Assembly (NCBI GenBank): GCA_021442155.1
Contig: CM038228.1
Coordinates: 86,010,114 to 86,074,113, forward strand
Length of the DNA: 64,000 bases
Direction of reading: 5' to 3'
Source of the DNA: Cymbidium sinense
Taxonomy: Eukaryota; Streptophyta; Magnoliopsida; Asparagales; Orchidaceae
Below, piece after piece: positions 11,076-21,800 of this stretch. The notes under the pieces are model-generated. The model did no database searches. It was not told the origin of the DNA and worked only from the letters and a program-made list of their open reading frames with translations. How positions within the stretch are numbered: position 1 is the first letter of the stretch; every line of letters starts with the position of its first letter. Both the position numbers and the translations under genes were made by a program.

Positions 11076-12649
11076 TAATTAGGCTTAATTAATCTATTTT
11101 TAATGGTGAAACTTTCATAATTTATAACTAATTATAGAAAAATCTAAAAAAATATAAATAAATATTCATTTTAAAGATAATTTAAAGGAGAATAATATAA
11201 AATTAAAATCAATTAATTTTGAACAGTGATTTTGACTCAATTTGAGTTTTATTGGAAATATAATTAAGCTAATTACTCCCTAATTACTCTAGCAATTAAT
11301 TCCAAACTTTCTGAGATTGATTAATGGGATGACTTCTGCCTCTCAAGATTTTCTTGAAATTTATTGCTTGATTAATTAGGGGAATTGCTTGCTTCATTCT
11401 TAATCACTCTCTTAATTAATTAAATGATTAATTAGCATGTTGAACAGTGGTAAATTCATTAATTAAGCTTTCTAATCATTATGAAATAATTAATGTACAT
11501 AGGGAATGAGATTAAGACCTCTTCTCCAATCTTTTCCCTAAGTTTATTTCATTTGGGTAACACTTAATCAATTTGCAATTACTTAATGATTTAATCACCT
11601 CATTAAATGGTTTAATTAATCAAATTCAAAACCAAATCATTCAAGAACTGAATCATTCAATTCTTGGATTAATTCTTAGGTGTTCAATAACCTAAGAAAA
11701 TTCCAAAGGAAATTATAATCAAACTACATGTGTAGGAGGGTTATAAAAGTACTTAATTAAATCCTTTAGCTTAATTAACCAATAATTATGAGCCAATTGC
11801 ATTAGGCCCCTTCATTTCTTAGGTGCATTGTTGATTTAATTTTTATGTGGTTGAATATCATATGTTGGCTCATAATTACTTGTATAATTATGTTAAAGTG
11901 GTATAGGTAAGGGATAATTAATGGATTTAATTCATACCTTAACCTAATCAAAATATAAAATCAACTTAATTTTTCTAAATTAAACCAAACCAATTCACAC
12001 ATGGGGGAATAGGTTAGGACTAGCAAACCTTTCTCACATTTCTTAAGTCAAATAAAATTCAAAGATAAAAATCTCCTTAAAGAATTTTGATTCATTTTAA
12101 ATTATCTTATTTTACAGGATTGTCCTTAGTAATTAATTAGGGTGAATGAAGTCATATGCTTACATACCTTCATTTCTTTCCAAGCATGCTAAATATTGTT
12201 TGCCATATGAAATCATGCATTCATTTCTTTGAAAAATTAATTAAATAAAATATTTTCTTTTATGTCAAATTGCATGTGTTGGTTAAAATTAAGAATATGA
12301 GTGGCTATTATCACTATTAAACCAAAAATTATTTCAAATCAAAGATTATGAATGAAGTGATGCTAGTTATGAATCTTCATAAGCTTGCATGTGATGATAG
12401 CATAAGATGTGTATTATGTAGTTCTCTTTCCTTCTCTTAAAATGGATTCACATAGGATTTGCAAGTGTATAGTTCATTTGAAAAGAACACAACACTTGCC
12501 TAAATCTATTCCTATGCATCTCTATATTAAGACTTAGGAGGGAACTTCATATTACACATGTAAATTATACAACCAAATTAAACATAATCTTTTGCATGAT
12601 TCCTTATCCATTTGGTTCTCTTTGTACATCTACATGTATCTGATAAAAG

Positions 12650-12790
12650 TAGTATATCAGTTTGGACATCCTGGGGCTGCGAGGCTTTAAGTAGCCCTAA
12701 GTAGGTCTTGTACCTTATGCCTCTAGTGTAGAAAATAATGGAGCCATACTCACTTATAACTTTTATACATATAGATGTGCATTTAGCTCA
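12650..12790 (+). repeat. Conserved LTR core block (single copy in A)
   Basis: A well conserved block with GACATCCTGGGGCTGCGAGG, CTTGTACCTTATGCC and GAAAATAATGGAGCCATACT. The same block is in LTRs B (two copies), C (two copies), D (35560-35690), E (40840-40950) and F (61520-61640). Function unknown. Confidence 0.75.
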
Positions 12791-13968
12791 TGGATGAAAA
12801 ATCCCTCTTTTCTACATAATAAAGATATGCATTAATGATCCAACTAACAAATGGAATATTCAAAATTTTAAATCACATCTCTTTGCATTCATCATCAAAG
12901 TGTGCTAAGATTTACATTGCATGTATAGCTATGCTTATGATTATTCATATGCATGGTATACATGATGGAAAGAAATTAATGGGCATATGTCATGTGATAG
13001 TAATCCACCCTAACTAATCCTAAGATGCCTTTCTTATTTAATAAGGTTATTTAGAGTGAATCTAAACTTAGGGTTAATCAAAACACATAATAAACCATTC
13101 ATTAAAGGAAATTCATTAATCATGATAGAAATCACTTAAGGTAGGGATGAAAGAGAGCTCTTACTATCTTTCTTCTCTTTACAATATTTTATCACTAAGT
13201 GTAGGTTCATTTAAACCAAATCAAAACACCAACTAAAATTGATAAGTTAACTAAATCACTTAAAATGAAACCTCCATTTAAGTTGAATCTTTCACACTTA
13301 GAAAATTTCAACTCTAAAGCCTAACTAAGACATGCCACACAAGCCTTAAATGGTGCACACATTAGGCTAAGTCACCACTTCTAGCTCTATGTTAAGGCGG
13401 TGCATGGTTTGATATATGATTTTATTTTGTGATGTAATATTAGACGGATGTTGTGGGTGTATGTGCATAGACCGGATGGGAGATCTTAGTCTAATCATGT
13501 CTTCTAGGGATTGTGCTTATGTAATAAAATATAAAATACTTTCAGGTTGTTATACCCTAAGCATAGTCTAAATTAGGACAGGTGGGCTTGGTCACCCATG
13601 TGTGGGGTACTAAGTCCAAACTATTCCTATAACTGTTTGGGTTGTATGGTGTGTTTAGCTAAACATTTATTTTGTAGGCGTAGCAAGATTTACTTTCCTT
13701 CCTTTTAATGTAATTTTTGCTTTAGGATTAGGATAAGTGTTATGAGGACTAAGGTGAACATTGGTTATAAGATTATGTCTTAAGTACCATGACAGTCCTT
13801 GGAGAAAACTACATCCCAAGTCAAACCAAAGGAAATAAAAGAAGTGGAGCAAATCAAGATGAAGGAATGAAGAACAAGGAGTGAAGAATGGAGGATTAAG
13901 AATGGAGATGCCCAAAACACTTATCACTTCATAATTGTAATTATTCATTTATAATACAGGTTGTATAA

Positions 13969-13987
13969 GGGTAGAGCTTGGCTACCC
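13969..13987 (+). other. Conserved LTR hairpin, copy in LTR A
   Basis: GGGTAG, loop AGCTTGG, CTACCC. The same stem occurs in C (32592-32610), F (60272-60290) and, with small changes, in B, D and E. LTR Z has a different stem at the same place (GGCG/CGCC at 3149-3161). Confidence 0.65.
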
Positions 13988-15469
13988 ATTTTCACTTTTT
14001 TGGGTTATGCAGTGGAACCCGACCACATCGGCCTCTTATTCTTTTACGATGATTTTATAAATTGATTGATGTTATGTTTATGATTGCACAATTAGGATGA
14101 CATGATTTTCCTAGTTTCTTTATTATTTGATGATTGTTGAATGGCCTGGATGCGATTAGGCTCCTAGAAAAAATAAATAAATTTTTTATCCAATTAATCA
14201 ACTCAAAATTAAACTAAACAATTCATAACCTCATCTAAAAGCCTAAGACATAAATCAAGATAATAAAAAATTTAGTAACCCCTTAGCTGGATGTTGTATG
14301 ACTCATATCATGCATAAATTATACTGTCTCACTCTTACCAATGGAGGGCTTCTACCTTTGCTAGAGAAAATTGCTTGACATTTGAGAGCCATGGTGGAAA
14401 TACAGCTCCTTCTTTCTGATTTTGGCCCATAATCAATTTTCTCATGCATTAGACATATGAAATCTCATAGCCTGTGTCAAATAAGAATGTCCAAAAATCA
14501 AGATAAAACTTGACAAAATTTGCATTAGATTAAGTCATGAATTCATACCCTTCGTGATCTGGTCTCTTAGGGAGTGACTTTAAAGACTTAGTCTCTTTTC
14601 TAAATAAATAATAGCTCAACCATCTTGCAGAGTATAAGACTTTCCTACATGTATTTAAAAATGATAGGAGGAGTGAGCTGGCTACCACTCCAAGCGATTA
14701 TAAGCCTAGCAGTTAGGTGATTTATTCTCTCTTGTGTAGGTAAATCATATACCCATTTTTTTCTTAGATTTAGGTCATGCTCTGGCCCTCACCAAAGCTC
14801 CATAGATTTAGGATCTAAGATTACTATTTTTCTTTGTGTGCTACAAGCATAAATCCTCACCTCTTAGGCATTTCTATAATCTTGTATTGTAAAATTGTAA
14901 GCCCTAAATTTCTAATAAAAATTCAATTCAAACATATAATTCCATTCAAATTCAAAAATTTAAAGCCTAATCATAAGATAGTTTGGGATGCTCACTAGGT
15001 TTCCTAATATCATGAGCATCCCCTACTCATCTCTCCTTAGGTTTTGATAATAACTCTCTCCTCTTGATAAATCCCACTTGATTTTCTTAAAATGACCAAT
15101 TGATTGATAGTCCTATCTTTGAAATCTTTGGAGATAATGACCATTTACCTTAATTGAGAGTATTTCTAAGGAATCTCATTCCTTAAGATGTAATTGACTA
15201 TGGAGGCTTATTTCCATAGGGAACTTAATGAACTCGGCTTAAAATAAATCCTACTTTATTTTTTCTTGTAATATAAGGGAATGATCTCTGGCACATTCGA
15301 AGACCCATTGGCCTTAGGAGTATTTATTAGGTGATTAGGTCCATTGTAAGATGATGACTTCTGTCTCTCGAGATAGTACATCATTCCTCAATGTCATACC
15401 CGATCACCTTAATAGGTACCCCCTAAGATCTATATGGTGTGCCACATTCTCCAAAAAATAAACATCACA

Positions 15470-15945
15470 CACACCCACTTCCTGCTGATTCTCCACTTAG
15501 TAATGACCTCCCCGATGAACAAATCATGAACTTAGGCGACACTACCATTCATCATTGTGAGATGTATTTTGATGGTGCGTCTTCCTCTCAAAAAGGAGAA
15601 GAACCACGATCTACTCTTCCAGGAAAGGCATGTGTAGGAATAGTCCTCCTAACTCTGGACCGCGATGTGTTGAGATTCTCATATCATCTGTCCAATCCAT
15701 GCACCAACAACGAAGCCAAATATGAGGCTCTGATTGCCGATCTAGAGTTAGTCATTACACTATGCGTCAAGAGCATCAACATCTTTGGGGATTCTCAACT
15801 CGTCATCAACCAAATCACTGGGTCTTATAAAATTATAAATCCTAAGCTCCATCATTACCATAAGTACACCATAGAGTTGTTTGTTCAGATTCGAAAGGTC
15901 ACTATCTACAAGATTCCTTGAGGAGATAATATTGTAACAGATGCA
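15470..15945 (+). pseudogene. aRNH: Element 1 second (archaeal-type) RNase H remnant
   Basis: Many Tat/Ogre elements carry a second RNase H between the Ty3-type RNase H and integrase, and this is its copy. After PLPADSPLSNDLPDEQIMNLG the domain reads YFDGASSS, NNEAKYEALIADLELVI, INIFGDSQLVINQ and, after one stop (15919-15921), VTDALAKLAKELAF. All four expected catalytic acids remain in one frame: Asp at 15571, Glu at 15712, Asp at 15790 and Asp at 15940. Only the single TGA breaks the domain, which makes it the best kept part of Element 1 pol. The first five bases double as the right target site copy of LTR A. Confidence 0.88.
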
Positions 15946-17051
15946 TTGGCCAAGCTCGCCAAGGAGTTGGCATTCCCAGAAGATGAGTTCATTCCAATAA
16001 GGGTTCAAAATAGACAAGTCTTATCCTTTATTGATGCTAAAGTCATCGAGAGACTCTCTCTTAAAGGGGAGGTTGCCGTTATCAAAAAGAATGATGAGTC
16101 AGATTGGAGGCAACCATTCATGGATTTCCTAAACATAGGTAAACTACCTCAAGAGAAGTCATTAGCTCATCAGATGATACAGAGAGTTCTCTCCTATGCT
16201 CTTGTGGATGGCATCTTGTATCGGTGATCTTTCGATCATATGTGGTTATGTTGTTTAGCCAAACACGAAGCTCATAATATTGTGACCAAAGTATATTCAG
16301 GTTTATGCAGAGCTCACTAGTCTGGTCCAAAGATAAAGCCAAGATCAAAAGACTGGCCTTCGATGATTATATACTACAAGGATGTAGCTAGGAGATGCTA
16401 CCAATGTTAGGTGCACGGTGTGGTTCTGCATCAACCACCAAATATTCTACATCCTACTTTGGCCTCATGGCCATTTGAGTGTTTGGGCACTAACATAGTG
16501 GGTCCAATCGATCCTCCTTCTTCCAAGGGTCGCCGATTCATTCTAGCTGCTACCGATTACTTTTTCAAATGGGTGGAGGCAATCCAACTTAAAGAGGTCA
16601 CAGCTCAGCATGTGCTCCAATGTTTCAGGAACCATATTGTATATAAGTTTGGGGTGCCTTGAGGAATTATATCTGATAATGGTACTGCATTCAAGAGCAC
16701 CAAACTCAACATATTTTCCTAGAGACACAACATAGATTGGAGATATTCCATCATCTACTACCCGAGGGCAAATAGTCTAGTAGAAGCATTCAATAAAACT
16801 CTCATCCAAATTTTAAAGAAGACACTGGATGATAACAAGTAAGTGAGAGAAGTTGAAGCCAGGCCTACCGTATCATATATAGAACTCAAACTCAATCTAC
16901 TCCATTCTCCTTAGTGTATGGGTCTGAAGCCGTTCTACCATTAGAAGTTGAACTCCCATCACTAAGGATAGCTGTGGGTAGCTAGATTACTACAGAGCAT
17001 AATGCCAAGCTACAGTTAGAAGAGTTAAAAGAGTTCGAAGGTTTAGAGTTT
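15946..17051 (+). pseudogene. INT: Element 1 integrase, N-terminal and catalytic parts
   Basis: Integrase joins the cDNA to the host genome. The region reads VQNRQVLSFIDAKVIERLSL, YALVDGILYR, then a zinc-finger part in broken frames (LAKHEAHNIV, RCYQC), HQPPNILHPTLASWPFECLG, TNIVGPIDPPSSKG, SDNGTAFKSTKLN and VEAFNKTLIQILKK. The second Asp (16675) and the Glu (16783) are 36 codons apart, the classic D,D35E spacing. The first Asp is replaced by Asn (AAC at 16492), so catalysis should be lost. Stops lie at 16225 and 16660. The frame runs to about 17051, where LTR B interrupts; the C-terminal domain resumes at 25025. Confidence 0.88.
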
Positions 17052-19749
17052 TGTGTTTGGGTGTGTTTATGTGAGGGGACACCACGCAGATCCATAGATG
17101 TACTCATTAGGGTGATCAGGTACAGTATTAAGAAATAGTGTACTATCTCAAGAGATAGAAGTCACAACCCTATAATGGACCTAATCACCTAATGAGGACT
17201 CCTAAGGCATGATGGGTCTTTGGATATACCAAAAATTTCCCCTACTTTACATGGAAAAGTAATGCAGGGTTTATTTAAATTGGGTTCGTTAAGTTTTCTA
17301 TGAAGGCAAGCCTCCATAGTTAATTACATCTTAAGAAAAATGAATCTATTAAGAATACTCTCGATTATAGTAGGAGATTGTTGTCTCCAAAGAATTCAAA
17401 GATAGGACTATCAAAGGATTAGTTGTATTTTTGAAAATCAAGTGGGAGAGATCAAAAGGGAAGAGTTCATATCGAAACTAAGGGAGATGAGTGGGGAGTG
17501 CTCATGATACTAGGAAGCCTAATGAGCACTCCAATCTATCCTATGGTTGGGCTTTATACATTTGAATTTGAGAAGATTTATTTGTTCGTGTTCATTTTTT
17601 ATTAGAAATCTAAGACTTATAATTCTACAATACAAGATTATGAAAATGCCTAAAAGGTGAGGATTTATGCTTGTAGCCCGCAAAGAGAAATAGTGACCTC
17701 AGATCCTAAATCTAGGGAGCTTTGGTAAGGACCAAAGAATGACCTAAATTTAAGGTGAAAATGGGTATATGGTTTACCTCTATAAGAGAGGATAAACCAC
17801 CTGACTGCTGGGCTTATTACGGTCTCGAGTGGCAGCCAGCTAACACCTCCTACATTTTAAATCCATGTAGGCAAGTCATATGCTTTGCAACATGGTTAGG
17901 CTATTATTTACTTAGGAAAGAAACTAAGTCCTTAAACTCACTCCCTAAGAGACTAGATCATGAAGGGCATGAGTCATGACTTAAATTTAATGCAAATTTT
18001 GTCAAGTTTTATTTGATTTTTAGACTTTTTATTTTAACACAAGCTATAGGATTTTGTATGCCAAAATGCATGAGAAATTGGTTGTGGGCTAAATCAGAAG
18101 AGAAAGAGGTATCTTTCCATCAAAGGCTTTTATAGGTTAAGCCTTTATTCTCTAGCACCGATGGAAGCCCTCTCTTAGCAAGAGTGGAAGAATATGATAT
18201 GCATGATATTATATATTTATTCATCCAGCTAAGGTCTAAAAATTTTATTATCTTGATTTAATTCCTAGGCTTTTATGTGAGGTTATGAGTTATTTTAAAA
18301 TTGTAGTTATGAGTTATTAATATGATAGAAAATTTATTTTTATCCTAGGAGCCTAATCGCATCCAGGCCAAACAACAATCACCAATCATAAAGAAACTAT
18401 GAAAAGGAATGCTATTTCTAATGCACAAGCTAAACAAAATATCAAATAATTTTATAAAGTTATCGCAAAGGAATAAAAGGCTAGTGTAGTCAGGTACCGT
18501 CATACATCCTTAAAAGAAATGTGGATAGCCGAGCTCTACCCTTATTCATCCTAGTATAATGAAAGAATAATTACAATTATGAAATTATAAGTGTTATAGG
18601 GGTCTTGATTCTTTGTCCTCCATTCTTCACTCTTCATCTTTCATTTGTTCATTTTTTTTTATTTGCTTCATTTCTTTCTTTCTTTTGGCTTGAGTGGGAT
18701 GTAGCTTGCTCCAAAGGCATCTCATGGTATATAAGACATGGTCCTTTAACCAATGCTCATCCTTAATCCCCATAACACTTATCATAATCCTAATGCAAAC
18801 ATTACATTAAAAAGAAGGAAAGTAAATCTAGCTACACTTATAAATAAATGTTAGCTAAACACACCATACAACTCAAGCAGTTATAGGAATAATTTGGACT
18901 TAGCACCCAATACATGGGTAACCAAGTCCATTTGTCCTAACTTGGGCTATGCTTAGAGGCTAAGCAACCTACACAGCAAAAAGCATTTATATTTTATTAT
19001 TACAGTGGCCCCTTAAGCATAGCCCCCCCTCCCCCTACATAAAACATGATTAGGCTAATATCGCCTAACATTTGCTACACACATATGCCCTAACATTCGC
19101 CTAAAATAATACATCATAAAACTAAGCATTCATCAAACCATGTCCCTAACATAAAGCTAGAAATAGTGATTTAGCCTAATGTGCATGTGTTAGAACTTGT
19201 GTGGTATGTGCTAAGTAGGCTTTAGGGTTATGATTTGATGAGTGTGAGAGATTTAATTTATGAAGGGTTGATTTCTCTGTAAGTGGTTTAGTTGATTTAG
19301 AGATTTTACTTAGTATTTTTTTTCATATAGCCTACACTTAGCAACTAAGTGTTATAAAGAGAAGAAGGAGAGTGAGAGTCTCTCTCTTATCCTTACTTTA
19401 AGTAATTTCTAAGGTAAGTTGATTAATGAATTTCTTTTAATGAATGGTTTATTATGTGTTTTAATTAATCCTAAGTTTAGATTCATTCTAAATAGCCCTA
19501 TTCAATAAGAAAGGCATCTTGGGATTAATTATGGTGGATTACTATCACATAACACACACCCATCCATTTCTTTCCATCATGTATACCATACACATGAATA
19601 ATCGTAAGCATACCTATACATGCAATGCAAATCTTATCATACTTTGATGATGAATGCAAAGAAGTGTTTTGAAGTTTAAATATTTCATTTGTTAATTGAA
19701 TTATGAATGAAAGTCATTATTATGTAGGAAAGAGGGATTTTACATCCAT

Positions 19750-20260
19750 TAGCTAAATACACATTCACATGTATAAAAGTTATAAGTGAGTACGATGCCA
19801 TTATTTTCTACCAGAGGCGTAAGGTACAAGACCTACTTAAGGCTACTTAAAGCCTCATAGCCCCGGGGTGTCTAGACTAATATACCACTTTTTTTAGATA
19901 CATGTAAATATATGAATAACTATAAGGATATAAAAATTCATGCAAAAGTTATGTTTCATTTATTTGATTTTTTATTTTTTATTCATTGGCCACATCACAC
20001 ATGCATATGTATAAGAGTTTTAAGTGAGTACGATGCCATTATTTTCTACACCAGGGGCATAAGGTGCAAGTCCTACTTAGGGCTACTTAAAGTATTGCAA
20101 CCCTGGGATGTCCAGATTAATATATTAATTTTCTCAGATACATATGAATGTACAAAAAAAGAACTGAATGGATAAGGAATCATGCAAGAAATTATGTTTG
20201 ATTTGGTTGTATGATTTACATGTGTACTATGAAAACCCTTTCTAAGTCTTAACATGGAGA
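19750..20260 (-). repeat. Tandem duplication of the LTR core in LTR B (period about 238 bp)
   Basis: The segment with GTGAGTACGATGCCATTATT at 19786 recurs at 20024 with most of the following 200 bases: AAGGTACAAGACCTACTTA against AAGGTGCAAGTCCTACTTA, then GATACATGTAAAT against GATACATATGAAT. LTR C has the same duplication; A, D, E and F have one copy. Confidence 0.85.
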
Positions 20261-21664
20261 TGTATACGAATAGATTTAGGCAAGTGTTGTGTTCTTTTTA
20301 AATGAACTATACACTTGCAAATCCTATGTGAATCCATATTAGGAGAAGGAAAGAGAGCTTCATAGCACACATCTTATACTATCATCACATGCAAGCTTAT
20401 AAGTATTTTTAATAAGCATTACTTCATTTGAAATAATTGATTTATAGGCTTTGAAAATAGTTTTTGGTTTAATAGTGATAATAGCCACTCATATTCTTAA
20501 TTTTAACCAACACATTCAATTTGACATAAGAAGAAATGTTTTATTTAATTAATTTTCAAAAGAAATGAATGCATGATTTCATATGGCAAAAAATATTTAG
20601 CATGATTGGAAAGAAAGAAAGGAATGTAAACACATGATTTCATTCACCCCAATTAGTTCCTAAGGACAATCATATCAAATAAGGTTATTTAAAATGAATG
20701 AAAATTCTTTAAGGATATTTTTATCTTTGAATTTGATTCGATTTAATAAATATGAGAAGGGTTTGCTAATCCTAACCCATTTCCCAATGTGTGAATTAGT
20801 TTGGTTTAATGAGAAATATTTAAGTTGATTTTATATTTTGATTAGGTTAAGGTATGAATTAAATAAATTAATTATCCCTTACCTATATCACCTTAAGTTA
20901 ATTAACCAATTAATGATAAGCCAATATGATATGAAACCACATGAAAAGTAAATTTGCAATGCTCCTAAGAAATGAAAGGGGCCTAATACAATTTGCTTAT
21001 GATTAATAGTTAATTAAGCTTAAGGGATCTCACTTAATCACTATTATAATTTTCTTACATATGTGAGCCAATCATAATTTTATTATCTCTCACCTTGGGT
21101 TATTGAACACCCAAGGAGCTATGCAAGATCAATTAAAGGTTGCTTAGGTTAGGATGAATTGATTTTTTAATTTTAATTTTGTTAGTCCTTTAATGAATTG
21201 ATTAAATGTTTTGGTTATGCCTTAATTTGAAGGATGAAAATAACTTAGAGGAAATGATCAAGGGCAAGGCATCAATCCTAATCCCTAAATCATTTAAACA
21301 TTCAATTAGATTTTGATTTGCTTATTTTGAAGATTTAATCACTGAATTAATCAATTAATCATTCCATTAATCCATTAATTATTTTGATTTTTAAAGATAA
21401 AGAAGACTTAGGAAATGAATTAGGAAAAACATCCCCAATCACATTCCCTAAGTAATCTTACTATTTAATTGGGATAATTATGTTCAAATGATTAATCAAG
21501 TTACTATTCAAAATTAATTAATTATAATTTTCATAGATTCTCCTCTGAAATATCTTTAAAATGAGCCTAAGTTTGTATTTATTAGATTTTTCTACAATTA
21601 GTTATGATTTTAAGAAGTTTCATGATTAAAAATAAATTTATTAACCATAATTAAACCCTTAATC

Positions 21665-21800
21665 TTGTAGGGCCATGTGGCTACTGACGCTGCGTGCTAA
21701 CGCATTGTGCTTTCTATGTGGTGTGATGAGATTGGTTATTTAAGTAGTCACATCCGTACGCTGACTCAGTGACGGTAGATGGGCTTTCTTTATGGGCCAT
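21665..21800 (-). promoter_or_regulatory. GC-rich island of LTR B
   Basis: On the minus strand it contains ACTACTTAAATAACCAATCT followed by CG-containing sequence, matching the LTR A and C islands. Possible core promoter; inferred from conserved position. Confidence 0.35.

Larger units (their letters stand above)
8918..15469 (+). mobile_element. LTR A, solo LTR of 6.55 kb
   Basis: Starts TGTTGACC and ends ACATCACA, so it has the TG...CA termini of an LTR, flanked by a 5 bp duplication (CACAT/CACAC). It sits between two adjoining codons of Element 1 pol and no internal domain is attached, so it is a solo LTR left by recombination between the two LTRs of one insertion. Its start matches LTR C at 28018 and, in reverse complement, the ends of LTRs B and E. 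Landmarks: the terminal hairpin CTCACT/AGTGAG, a TTGACC-rich zone (9560-10640), a GC island (10930-11075), the conserved core (12650-12780), the GGGTAG/CTACCC hairpin (13969-13987) and the near-terminal hairpin (15361-15376). It has one copy of the core that is duplicated in B and C. Confidence 0.9.

Noticed and set aside
12650..12790. Conserved core block as a tRNA or other small RNA gene
   Set aside because: No cloverleaf or A/B boxes could be fitted; conservation alone does not show an RNA gene.
13667..13948. 93-codon minus-strand frame in LTR A
   Set aside because: Antisense to the LTR, not open in homologous LTRs; chance frame.
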